49,459 nt of DNA from Micrococcales bacterium UBA7469 (GTDB lineage: Bacteria; Actinomycetota; Actinomycetes; Actinomycetales; Microbacteriaceae): assembly GCA_002479805.1 (NCBI GenBank), contig DLPB01000021.1:1-49459 (forward strand), read 5' to 3'. The notes under the pieces were generated by a model. That model worked only from the letters and a program-made list of their open reading frames with translations, searched no databases and was not told the origin of the DNA. Both the position numbers and the translations under genes were made by a program. Below, one piece after another: positions 1 through 6,906 of this stretch. Position 1 is the first letter of the stretch. Every line of letters starts with the position of its first letter.

Positions 1-1127
1 GGGTTTGGAGCTTCCAGCATCATGCCGTTACCCAGGTAAATCGCGGTGTGGTACTTATCTCCCGAGAAGCTCGAAGACCTAGTCCACCAAATCAAATCGC
101 CGCGCTTGGCATCCTGGAATGGCACCAGCTTCTGGTTTGAGGCCATGATGTTGAACTGCGCGGTTGCCGAGTGCCAACCGATATAAACACCGGCAGCGGC
201 ATAACTCTTCATCGTGATTCCCGAGCAGTCCCAGATGTCTGGCCCTGAACCACCGAGCACATATCTTTCACCCAGCTGAGCGGATGCAAAGGCGATGGCC
301 TTCTCAACCAAATCTTCATTGGGAGGGCCAACGGTGTAGAGCTCAGGTGCGGTAGGCGCATCCTTCACTGCATTCTGACGACGCTCTGCCTCAAGGCCCT
401 CAATGCGCTGGCGCTCTAGATCAGATGCGGTGTCCTTTAGGTTTGCCAACTGACCCAGCATGGTGGCGCGCTGCGATTCAGATTCCGAGACCTTGGCAAT
501 AACCGCATCGGCGGCTGACTTGGCCTCGCGATAAAGGTTTTCGGCTGCAGCCCTGCGCGATTCAAGTTCGGTCTGCGCGCTGGCTAGTTCGCTGGCTAAT
601 GCCTTGGCATCGGCCTGTTTCTGCATGGCCTGCTCATACATCACCTGGGTGCGCTGGGCAACTACATCGCTGGCGCCCAGCTGATAGAGCAGTTCGTCAG
701 AACTCTCTGGGTTGAAGAAAATCTCTAGGGTGGTGTTGCCGCTGGTGCCCTGCCGATACATCCTCGCCACGATCTGGCCCAGCATGGTCTTGGCTTCTTC
801 GGCATCTTCCTGAGCAGTGACGACCTTAGCCTGAAGGCCCTCGACCTTGTCTGCCATGATCTTTACGGCTTGCTTAGCCTGGTTGTATTGCTCGTTTTTT
901 TGAAGCGCTACTGCCTCAAGGGCATCGGCCTCTTCCTGAAGGGTGTCGAGAATGCCCTCAATCCGGGCAATCATCTTCTTTTTCTCTTCGACGTTGCGCT
1001 TAGCCGCCGCGACCTCGGCCGCAGATGGGTAATCCGGCACCGCATAGGCCGGAGATAGCGCGAATCCAGTGGCAAGCAGGACGATGCCGGCAAAGCCAGC
1101 AACTATTGATTTAGAGCGCTTTGACAT
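1..1127 (-). CDS. Secreted NlpC/P60 peptidoglycan hydrolase with coiled-coil N-terminus (3' end outside window)
   Basis: Reading the minus strand from an ATG at 1127 gives 375 codons without a stop before the window edge, so the C-terminus is missing. Residues 1-30 form a signal peptide (basic start, hydrophobic stretch, small residues near SPAYA). About residues 35-260 are Glu/Ala/Gln-rich and look like a long coiled coil. The C-terminal NlpC/P60 domain has the nucleophile in WDCSGIT (Cys301) and the general base in DKYHTAIY (His360). The expected role is cleavage of peptide stems in peptidoglycan during wall remodelling or cell separation, as in the RipA family. A GGAGG ribosome site lies 7 nt before the ATG and supports this start. 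The gene diverges from the tRNA cluster. The closest family is clear; the exact bond cleaved is inferred. Confidence 0.9.
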   Translation of the reverse strand, partial: MSKRSKSIVAGFAGIVLLATGFALSPAYAVPDYPSAAEVAAAKRNVEEKKKMIARIEGILDTLQEEADALEAVALQKNEQYNQAKQAVKIMADKVEGLQAKVVTAQEDAEEAKTMLGQIVARMYRQGTSGNTTLEIFFNPESSDELLYQLGASDVVAQRTQVMYEQAMQKQADAKALASELASAQTELESRRAAAENLYREAKSAADAVIAKVSESESQRATMLGQLANLKDTASDLERQRIEGLEAERRQNAVKDAPTAPELYTVGPPNEDLVEKAIAFASAQLGERYVLGGSGPDIWDCSGITMKSYAAAGVYIGWHSATAQFNIMASNQKLVPFQDAKRGDLIWWTRSSSFSGDKYHTAIYLGNGMMLEAPN

Positions 1128-1189
1128 GACACCTCCTGCCTTAAAACCTAACCCGAACTTTCAAGTATCACCTGAGAGTTTGCAAAGTG

Positions 1190-1219
1190 TTGCGCAACAT
1201 GCCTTTTAACGGGTAATGT
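1190..1219 (+). promoter_or_regulatory. Candidate promoter of the tRNA-Glu/Asp/Phe cluster
   Basis: TTGCGC (1190-1195) and TAATGT (1214-1219) are 18 nt apart, about 35 nt before tRNA-Glu. The -35 hexamer sits in a 10-bp palindrome, GTTGCGCAAC. The match is judged by eye and is moderate. Confidence 0.4.
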
Positions 1220-1253
1220 TGTGCGTCGGTGCTTTTGAAGTCGCCAGCTTCAC

Positions 1254-1326
1254 GGCCCCATCGTTTAGTGGCCTAGGACGCCGCCCTTTCACGGCGGTAG
1301 CACGGGTTCGAATCCCGTTGGGGTCA
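1254..1326 (+). tRNA. tRNA-Glu (anticodon TTC)
   Basis: A cloverleaf can be drawn. Acceptor strands GGCCCCA and TGGGGTC pair with one G-U. The anticodon stem CCGCC/GGCGG encloses loop CTTTCAC with anticodon TTC. The T-arm has a standard TTCGAAT loop. The discriminator is A1326 and CCA is not encoded. First of three clustered tRNA genes. Confidence 0.96.
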
Positions 1327-1353
1327 CTCAGGCGATGTTGGAAGTACCACTCT

Positions 1354-1427
1354 GGCTCCGTAGCGCAGTTGGTTAGCGCGCCGCCCTGTCACGGCGGAGG
1401 TCGCGGGTTCAAGTCCCGTCGGAGTCG
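1354..1427 (+). tRNA. tRNA-Asp (anticodon GTC)
   Basis: Acceptor strands GGCTCCG and CGGAGTC pair. The anticodon stem CCGCC/GGCGG holds loop CTGTCAC with anticodon GTC. D- and T-arms are normal and the discriminator is G1427. CCA is not encoded. Confidence 0.96.
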
Positions 1428-1428
1428 C

Positions 1429-1462
1429 TTCGCTTTTATAGCGAATGGGGAGAATTCTCCCC
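1429..1462 (+). repeat. Two hairpins between tRNA-Asp and tRNA-Phe
   Basis: The spacer holds a 6-bp stem with a 5-nt loop (TTCGCT at 1429-1434, AGCGAA at 1440-1445), followed at once by a perfect 16-nt palindrome, GGGGAGAATTCTCCCC, at 1447-1462. The palindrome ends one base before tRNA-Phe. No T-run follows, so a processing signal or weak attenuator fits better than an intrinsic terminator. Confidence 0.6.
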
Positions 1463-1463
1463 A

Positions 1464-1536
1464 GGCTCTGTAGCTCAGTTGGTAGAGCGAACGACTGAAA
1501 ATCGTTAGGTCACCGGATCGACGCCGGTCGGAGCCA
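1464..1536 (+). tRNA. tRNA-Phe (anticodon GAA)
   Basis: Acceptor strands GGCTCTG and CGGAGCC pair. The stem AACGA/TCGTT carries loop CTGAAAA with anticodon GAA. The T-stem ACCGG/CCGGT holds loop ATCGACG, where A replaces the usual T at position 54. The discriminator is A1536 and CCA is not encoded. Confidence 0.94.
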
Positions 1537-1555
1537 CCGCACAGAGAGGCGGACA

Positions 1556-2425
1556 GTGACGATAATTTTCGGACTACTGTCCGCCTTTTCTTATGGTTAC
1601 GCCGACTTCGTTGGCGCCCTCGCCGCTAAGAAAGTGCGTGCCCTTACCGTCACAACTATCTCTTTTTGCTTTGGTTTACTTCTGGCAATATTCATGAGCC
1701 TTTTCGTTGGCGCAAATTTCTCTCAAGCGGCAATTAGTTCTGGCATCTATGCCGGCATCGCCTCCGGAATCGCCATTAGCTGCCTCTATGCCGCCTTGGC
1801 GCTGGGCCCGATCTCAATAGTGAGCCCGCTAACCGCGGTAATCAGCGCGGTGATTCCGGTGATCTTTGACCTGGCAACCGGTGCGGAACTGGGGCCATTC
1901 GCCCTGATCGCAATTGGCTTGGTTCTGGTAGCGGTTGTTCTGGTGGCGTTTGTGCCGGGTCAGGACTTTAGGTTGCCATCGCTTCGAGCCTTGCTCTACT
2001 CGCTAGGTGCCGGTGTTGGCTTTGCCGGCATCTTCGTGTTCCTGGATGGTGCCCCAAGCGATAGCGGGCTAGCCACACTGATTGTGATGAGAGTGGTTGG
2101 CATCACGCTGATGTTGGCTGGTCTGACCTATGCATTCTTCAAATACCGCCCGAAGCAATTCTTAGAAACATCAATTTTTGGACGCTCGCTGATTTGGTTG
2201 GTGCTGTTGGCTGGCTACGGCGATGTGTTGGGAAATGTTTTCTTTTTGGTTGCTACCCGTGCTGGCGAGTTGGCGATTGCGGCGGTGCTCACCTCGCTCT
2301 ACCCGGTGGGCACAATATTGCTTGCGCGTATAGTGCTGAAGGAGCGCATCGCAAAAAGCCAGTCGCTCGGAATAGTTTTAGCAATCGGGGCATGTGTCCT
2401 GATTGCAATTGGAAAACCCGCCTAG
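1556..2425 (+). CDS. EamA/DMT-superfamily membrane transporter
   Basis: This 289-residue protein is almost entirely hydrophobic and can be read as ten membrane segments in two homologous halves, the normal layout for EamA/DMT exporters. The N-terminal FGLLSAFSYGYADFVGALAAKK and a second-half stretch ending in LTSLYPVGTILLARIVLKE are typical of the two EamA repeats. Members export amino acids, metabolites or drugs; nothing here identifies the substrate. The GTG start at 1556 follows an AGAGAGG ribosome site and lies 19 nt after tRNA-Phe. The downstream MFS gene starts 12 nt later, so the two probably share a transcript. Confidence 0.88.
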   Translation: MTIIFGLLSAFSYGYADFVGALAAKKVRALTVTTISFCFGLLLAIFMSLFVGANFSQAAISSGIYAGIASGIAISCLYAALALGPISIVSPLTAVISAVIPVIFDLATGAELGPFALIAIGLVLVAVVLVAFVPGQDFRLPSLRALLYSLGAGVGFAGIFVFLDGAPSDSGLATLIVMRVVGITLMLAGLTYAFFKYRPKQFLETSIFGRSLIWLVLLAGYGDVLGNVFFLVATRAGELAIAAVLTSLYPVGTILLARIVLKERIAKSQSLGIVLAIGACVLIAIGKPA

Positions 2426-2437
2426 GTCAGGAAAGAC

Positions 2438-4045
2438 ATGTCACAAACCAAAAACCGCTGGATCGCTCTGGTCTTTATCTCGATGGCTATCTCGCTCGTC
2501 ATCATCGACGGCACCATCGTCAACACCATCTTCCCGGCGGTGATTGAGGATCTTCAGCTCAGCAGCACCGAGGTGCAGTGGGTGCAGGAGAGCTACGTGC
2601 TGGTCTTTGCGTCCCTGCTGTTGGTCTGGGGTTCGCTAGCAGATCGCTACGGTCGCAAGCTACTGCTGATTGTTGGCATCGTGATTTTCGTTGCCGCTTC
2701 GATTTGGGCGGGAAATACCGGTAGTGCTGAGGCAATGATCCTGGCCCGCGTGGTGCAGGGCATCGGTGGAGCAATGGTTTTGCCGACCACTCTTTCTTTG
2801 GTGAACGCCAACTTCGAGGGCAAAGAGCGCGGCATCGCCTTTGCCATATGGGGTGCCACCATCGGTGGCATGGTTGCGGTTGGACCGGTCCTCGGTGGCT
2901 GGTTGGCCACCGATTTCAGCTGGCGCTGGGCGTTTTTGATCAACCTGCCACTGGGTGTCATCATCGTCGCAGGTTTGCTCTATTTCCTGGGTGAGTCAAA
3001 GGCCTCACAGCGCAAGGGTGGCATCGACTGGGTCGGTGCCATCATCTCGGTGGTTATGTTCTCCACCCTGGTATTTGGTCTGATCGAGGGTCGCGTTTAC
3101 GGTTGGTGGGAGCAGAACACCAAGAACCAGTTTGAGCTCTTTGGTTTTGCTTGGCCTGCGGACACCATCTCGGTGATTCCGGTTTCACTGGCAGTTTCAC
3201 TTTTGGCAACCGTGCTGTTTGTGCTCTGGGAGCGTCACCGCGAAGCCCAGCACAAAAACGTGCTACTAGATCTAAACCTGTTCCGGATCGCATCATTTAG
3301 AAACGGTTCGATTGCCGCCATGATCATCTCGATGGGTGAATTTGGAATCCTGTTTGCGATTCCGCTGTGGCTGCAGAACGTGCTGGGTCTTAGCCCAATC
3401 AGCTCCGGTTTGGTGCTGCTTTGGCTAGCCGGTGGTGCCTTTATGGCATCCGGTATCGGTGGCGCACTATCTGGCAAACTCCCTGCTCACCGTGCCGTGC
3501 AGCTCGGTGTGATGCTGGAGCTGGTCGGTGTAGCTGGCATCGGTTTCTTTGCCTCTGAGGAATTGGGTTGGGTTGGAGTCGCACCATTCCTCTTTATCTA
3601 TGGAATCGGTATTGGTCTTGCAACCGCACAGCTGACCGGTGTGATCATGGTGGATGTGCCGGAGGAAAAGATCGGTCAGGGTTCTGGTTCACAGTCCACG
3701 GTTCGTCAGATTGGTTCGGCACTGGGCATTGCGGTTTTGGGAACCGTGCTGTTCACCGGAACCCAAGTTTCTTTCGAGGATAAGTTGGCCAAGCTCAATG
3801 TTGAAACCAGCCAGAGCGTGGTCTTGGTCGATGCCGTGGTTGAGTCTGCCGGCGGAGCGATCCCGCAGCTCAGCGAAGGTTTACAGGCCCAGCAGGTGCC
3901 GCAGGCAATCGCCGATGAGATTCAGTTAGCCGCCGGAGAGTCATTCACCGACGGTGCTAAGTGGGCATCATTGGCAGCGGCACTGTTCTTGCTGCTGGGC
4001 TTCGCCTCGACCTTCAACCTATCGAGTCGAGTCAGGAAAGAGTAG
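2438..4045 (+). CDS. MFS drug exporter, DHA2 (EmrB/QacA) type, 14 TM
   Basis: At 535 residues with about 14 hydrophobic segments this fits the DHA2 branch of the major facilitator superfamily, which exports drugs and dyes by proton antiport. Visible signatures are DGTIVNTIFPAVIEDL in TM1, the loop 2-3 motif GSLADRYGRK (residues about 66-75), and GIGGAMVLPTTLSLV, the motif C region of drug:H+ antiporters. AGGA is 6 nt before the ATG at 2438. It follows a DMT exporter in the same direction. The 3' end overlaps the convergent TipAS gene by 14 nt. The TipAS neighbour hints at a drug-response context but does not fix a substrate. Confidence 0.92.
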   Translation: MSQTKNRWIALVFISMAISLVIIDGTIVNTIFPAVIEDLQLSSTEVQWVQESYVLVFASLLLVWGSLADRYGRKLLLIVGIVIFVAASIWAGNTGSAEAMILARVVQGIGGAMVLPTTLSLVNANFEGKERGIAFAIWGATIGGMVAVGPVLGGWLATDFSWRWAFLINLPLGVIIVAGLLYFLGESKASQRKGGIDWVGAIISVVMFSTLVFGLIEGRVYGWWEQNTKNQFELFGFAWPADTISVIPVSLAVSLLATVLFVLWERHREAQHKNVLLDLNLFRIASFRNGSIAAMIISMGEFGILFAIPLWLQNVLGLSPISSGLVLLWLAGGAFMASGIGGALSGKLPAHRAVQLGVMLELVGVAGIGFFASEELGWVGVAPFLFIYGIGIGLATAQLTGVIMVDVPEEKIGQGSGSQSTVRQIGSALGIAVLGTVLFTGTQVSFEDKLAKLNVETSQSVVLVDAVVESAGGAIPQLSEGLQAQQVPQAIADEIQLAAGESFTDGAKWASLAAALFLLLGFASTFNLSSRVRKE

Positions 4046-4373
4046 TGTCCGCAAAGTGGCAAACCGCATCGTAGATGTATTTGCCCAGGCCTTTGCGGTA
4101 GCCCTCATAGGTTTCGTTGAAGCCCGTTGGTAGCACGTAGCTCATCGCGAGTGACTTATAGCTCTCACGATTCGGAGTCCAAAACTGCAGGCAGAAGTCG
4201 TAGTGCTTTTGGACCGCAGCTTGCATTTCTGGAGAGTCGAAACCTAGTCCAGCATCTAGGTGCTGAACCATCTCGAGTGTGAGCGCATCGAACTGCGCGG
4301 CAAATTGCTGATTCTGCTCTTTCGAATAGTTGTTTTGGTAGTAGCTGCCAGAAACAAAACTCTCGTCGTTCAT
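4032..4373 (-). CDS. Stand-alone TipAS-like antibiotic-recognition domain protein
   Basis: The 113-residue protein matches the TipAS fold pattern: a C-terminal half with AVQKHYDFCLQFWTP, a block like YKSLAMSYV, and the ending FNETYEGYRKGLGKYIYDAVCHF, close to the family ending with Y-E-x3-x-G-L and a terminal helix. In MerR-type TipA regulators this domain binds thiopeptide drugs and follows a DNA-binding domain; here there is no DNA-binding part. It is convergent with, and overlaps, the MFS exporter gene by 14 nt. Ligand binding or sequestration is inferred. The ATG at 4373 lacks a strong ribosome site. Confidence 0.72.
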   Translation of the reverse strand: MNDESFVSGSYYQNNYSKEQNQQFAAQFDALTLEMVQHLDAGLGFDSPEMQAAVQKHYDFCLQFWTPNRESYKSLAMSYVLPTGFNETYEGYRKGLGKYIYDAVCHFADTTLS

Positions 4374-4410
4374 AATTTCTAGAGCATAGCCACCCCAAAC
4401 CCGCTAGGTT

Positions 4411-4794
4411 GTGACTGTGCCAATCAAAGCCAAATTACTGGGGTATGTCTTTCTGGGCGGAGTGCTCGGAACCATGCTGCGGTATTTGATTTTCGAGGCA
4501 TCCGCGCAGCTGGCCGACTATCCGGTCTACGAATTGATTGCACTGTTCATTGTGAATCTGGCCGGCACCTTCTTTTTAGGGTTCACCGCTCGTTACCCAT
4601 ATTTCCAGAGCGAGGTATGCCGCAACCTGTGGGGAGTTGGCTTTGCCGGTGCGTTTACCACGATGTCGGCGCTAACCCTTTGGATCAACACCCACACGCT
4701 GGGCATTGAGGTTGTCGCCATGTTTGCCGGAGGCTTTGCCATGTATTGGATTGGGTTTGAAACCGGACGCAAGTTAGCGAAGCGGCAACGCTAA
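4411..4794 (+). CDS. crcB: CrcB/Fluc fluoride channel subunit 1
   Basis: A 127-residue protein with four membrane segments and the family signatures GGVLGTMLRY (residues 16-25), FIVNLAGTF with the conserved Asn49, and GFAGAFTTMS (77-86). Fluc/CrcB proteins are dual-topology fluoride channels that lower cytoplasmic fluoride. Actinobacteria often carry two adjacent genes whose products pair as an antiparallel heterodimer; the second follows here with a 1-nt overlap (TAATG). Start is GTG at 4411, or GTG at 4417, which is better placed behind an AGG. No fluoride riboswitch was recognised in the short upstream region. Confidence 0.92.
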   Translation: MTVPIKAKLLGYVFLGGVLGTMLRYLIFEASAQLADYPVYELIALFIVNLAGTFFLGFTARYPYFQSEVCRNLWGVGFAGAFTTMSALTLWINTHTLGIEVVAMFAGGFAMYWIGFETGRKLAKRQR

Positions 4795-5141
4795 TGGAAT
4801 GGCTGTTGGGCTTTTTTCTGATTGGCATAGCCGGTGGTGTCGGTTCGGTGTTGCGCTCGCTGTTGAGCAAGCTGGATGGCTGGTTGCCATACGGCTTATT
4901 TCTCTCCAATACCCTGGCGGCAGCGGTGGTTGCTTGGTTGCTATTGCGCCCAGAATCATCGGTTGACCTAGTCACTATTGCCAGCGTCGGCTTTGCCGGC
5001 GGGCTATCAACTTTCTCCACCGCTATGAAGGCGAGCTTTGATTTCTATCACCGCGGACGCATCTTCCAAGCGCTGATCTCGATGGCAACCAACCTCGCTG
5101 CCCCACTGCTTGCGGTAATGCTGGCAGCATCAATTGGCTAG
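4794..5141 (+). CDS. crcB: CrcB/Fluc fluoride channel subunit 2
   Basis: This 115-residue, four-segment membrane protein carries GIAGGVGSVLRS near the N-terminus, Asn39 in FLSNTLAA, and GFAGGLSTFST (residues 66-76), the last being the classic CrcB phenylalanine-box region. It starts at ATG 4794, overlapping the stop of the first crcB gene by one base, so the two are translationally coupled. They are expected to form one heterodimeric fluoride channel in the cytoplasmic membrane. The duplicated arrangement is well known in Gram-positive bacteria. Confidence 0.92.
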   Translation: MEWLLGFFLIGIAGGVGSVLRSLLSKLDGWLPYGLFLSNTLAAAVVAWLLLRPESSVDLVTIASVGFAGGLSTFSTAMKASFDFYHRGRIFQALISMATNLAAPLLAVMLAASIG

Positions 5142-5144
5142 CCC

Positions 5145-5153
5145 TGCTACAAT
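5145..5153 (+). promoter_or_regulatory. Extended -10 promoter before the DUF3073 gene
   Basis: TG-C-TACAAT at 5145-5153 is a good extended -10 element, about 74 nt before the DUF3073 start, just after the second crcB stop. No convincing -35 hexamer is seen, which is usual for extended -10 promoters. The RNA leader of about 65 nt ends in an AAGGGGG ribosome site. Confidence 0.5.
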
Positions 5154-5226
5154 CAACGGCAGAATTCACAGGTTTCCCTAGGTGCCGCAAGGTTTCTAGA
5201 TCACTAAGAGATTAAGGGGGCTCGCC

Positions 5227-5445
5227 ATGGGGCGTGGCCGTCAAAAAGCTAAGAACACCAAGGTCGCTCGCGAGCTGAAGTACTACAGCCCAGCCACCGA
5301 CTACTCAGCGCTGGAAGCCGAGCTTGGTCACAAGAACCCTGAAGATGGTCCTGACTACGAGGACAAGTGGGCTGACCTATACGACGATGAGGACGAAGAG
5401 CCTGCGTCAGGCGACGAGCGTCGCGTAGAACTAGACGAAGAGTAA
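5227..5445 (+). CDS. DUF3073 family protein
   Basis: A 72-residue soluble protein. The basic N-terminus MGRGRQKAKNTKVARELKYYSP and the following TDYSALEAELG are hallmarks of DUF3073, found widely in Actinobacteria. The C-terminal half is very acidic (Asp/Glu in about half the positions). Function is unknown; the charge split suggests nucleic-acid or protein binding, which is only inference. An AAGGGGG ribosome site lies 6 nt before the ATG and an extended -10 promoter lies upstream, so it is probably well expressed as a single gene. Confidence 0.9.
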   Translation: MGRGRQKAKNTKVARELKYYSPATDYSALEAELGHKNPEDGPDYEDKWADLYDDEDEEPASGDERRVELDEE

Positions 5446-5453
5446 GCCCGCCT

Positions 5454-5816
5454 CTACCAGGCGCTAGCTCCAACCACCAAACCGGTGACAATCTCTAGAT
5501 TGATTCGAGAATCGGTGTAGTCCTCGGTGAGGGCAAAGCTCTCGCCATCCTCATAAGCAATTCGATAAACCAAGTCAGCATTCGCAATAAAGGCAATCGC
5601 CTCCGCCTTGGTCATGCCCACTACCTGGCACGCAATCAACTTGGTTTCGACGTGCTTTGGGGTGAACTGATCTGGTGCGGTATCGCGAAAACAAAGAGCG
5701 TTAGGCGTGTTTCTTGGTTCAGGGGTGGAGGTTGCAACCTGCTGACCGATAAAGAAAGCGGACACGGTGGTCACCGCACCGATAGCGATGGCTGCGAAGA
5801 ATTTCTTATTCGGCAT
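5454..5816 (-). CDS. Small membrane-anchored protein with I78-inhibitor-like domain
   Basis: The 120-residue product begins with a hydrophobic segment (about residues 5-25, AAIAIGAVTTVSAFF) that should anchor or export it. Two cysteines follow (in NALCFRD and LIACQVV). The C-terminal 60 residues, from GMTKAEAIAFI through DYTDSRINLEIVTG, resemble Inhibitor_I78-type protease inhibitors, which end in a T-x-D-Y-x3-R-I/L-N strand. The fold guess is moderate and function is untested. ATG at 5816 lies inside the last codons of purM, overlapping by 11 nt, so expression is probably coupled to purF-purM. A TTG at 5825 is an alternative start. The adjacent DUF3073 gene is convergent. Confidence 0.6.
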   Translation of the reverse strand: MPNKKFFAAIAIGAVTTVSAFFIGQQVATSTPEPRNTPNALCFRDTAPDQFTPKHVETKLIACQVVGMTKAEAIAFIANADLVYRIAYEDGESFALTEDYTDSRINLEIVTGLVVGASAW

Positions 5817-6906
5817 AGTTGCCAACTAGGCGAACTGCGCCACCGCGCACCCCCTTGGCCTCAGATACATATCCAGGGAGTTCTGCATCGCAGGCGGTTG
5901 ATTCAATGATGCCCAGCTGCCAAGCTGGAATGCCCAGCTCGGAAATCATGTCCTGAATCTCAACTGCGAAGTCCTTACGAACCACAACCGCAAAGCCAAG
6001 GCCTAGGTTCCAAGTTGATTCGAGATCCTTTAGGTCGTAGCCACCCCAGCCTGCGAGCACCCTAAAAACCTGGTTTGGGCTCCAAGTTGAGCGGTCAACA
6101 TCAAGTGACACGGTTTGCGGAAGGACTCGAGAGAGATTGGCTGCAATGCCTCCACCGGTGATGTGGCTCATGGTTGAAATCTGACCGCTGTAGCGCTCGA
6201 GAACCTGGTTCAACACCCCGGTGTAGAGCCTAGTTGGCTCCAGAAGTTCTTCTCCCAAGCCTCGCTCGAACTCCGGAACCTTATCGGTGTATTTCAACCC
6301 GCGATCGGCAACAATCTTTCGCACCAGCGAATAGCCATTGGAGTGCAGACCCGAAGCCTCAAGCCCAAGCACCACATCGCCAACCTGAACTCGGTCGGCT
6401 GAGAGCATCTTGGATTTCTCCACCACGCCCACGGCAGCCCCTGCCACGTCATATTCGTGCTCACCTAAAAGCCCAGGGTGCTCGGCGGTCTCGCCGCCAA
6501 CCAAGGCAACGTCTACTTGCTTGCAAGCGCCGGCGATGCCGCGAACAATGTCGGCAATACGGGTTGGCTCAAGCCTTCCGGTGGCGATGTAGTCAGTCAT
6601 AAACAAGCTGCGAGCGCCGACCACCACAATGTCATCCACGACCATGCCGACCAGATCCTGGCCGATGGTGTCGTGCTTATCAATCGCCTGGGCGATCGCC
6701 ACCTTGGTACCAACCCCATCGGTTGAGGTTGCCAGAATCGGGTGGTCGTAGTCCTTCAGAAACTTCGCGTCGATCATGCCGGCAAAGCCACCGACTCCAC
6801 CGAGCACCAGGTTGTTGTGGGTGGCGCTGACCGCCGCCTTCATTAGCTCTACCGCTTTGTCGCCAGCCTCGGTGTCAACACCGGATGCGGCATATGGATT
6901 AGTCAT
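5806..6906 (-). CDS. purM: Phosphoribosylformylglycinamidine cyclo-ligase
   Basis: PurM closes the imidazole ring, converting FGAM to AIR with ATP in de novo purine synthesis. The 366-residue product has the family signatures GVGTKVAIAQ, the metal/ATP motif VVDDIVVVGAR followed by MTDYIA, and GGETAEHPG, and its length is normal. The ATG at 6906 gives the usual MTNPYAASGVD start and overlaps the purF stop by 8 nt (ATGACTAA). Longer readings in this frame run inside purF and are unlikely. It forms an operon with purF upstream and a small anchored protein downstream. Confidence 0.97.
   Translation of the reverse strand: MTNPYAASGVDTEAGDKAVELMKAAVSATHNNLVLGGVGGFAGMIDAKFLKDYDHPILATSTDGVGTKVAIAQAIDKHDTIGQDLVGMVVDDIVVVGARSLFMTDYIATGRLEPTRIADIVRGIAGACKQVDVALVGGETAEHPGLLGEHEYDVAGAAVGVVEKSKMLSADRVQVGDVVLGLEASGLHSNGYSLVRKIVADRGLKYTDKVPEFERGLGEELLEPTRLYTGVLNQVLERYSGQISTMSHITGGGIAANLSRVLPQTVSLDVDRSTWSPNQVFRVLAGWGGYDLKDLESTWNLGLGFAVVVRKDFAVEIQDMISELGIPAWQLGIIESTACDAELPGYVSEAKGVRGGAVRLVGNYAE

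Noticed and set aside
4374..4410. Possible fluoride riboswitch before crcB
   Set aside because: The gap is only 37 nt and lacks the conserved pseudoknot sequence blocks of the crcB motif RNA.
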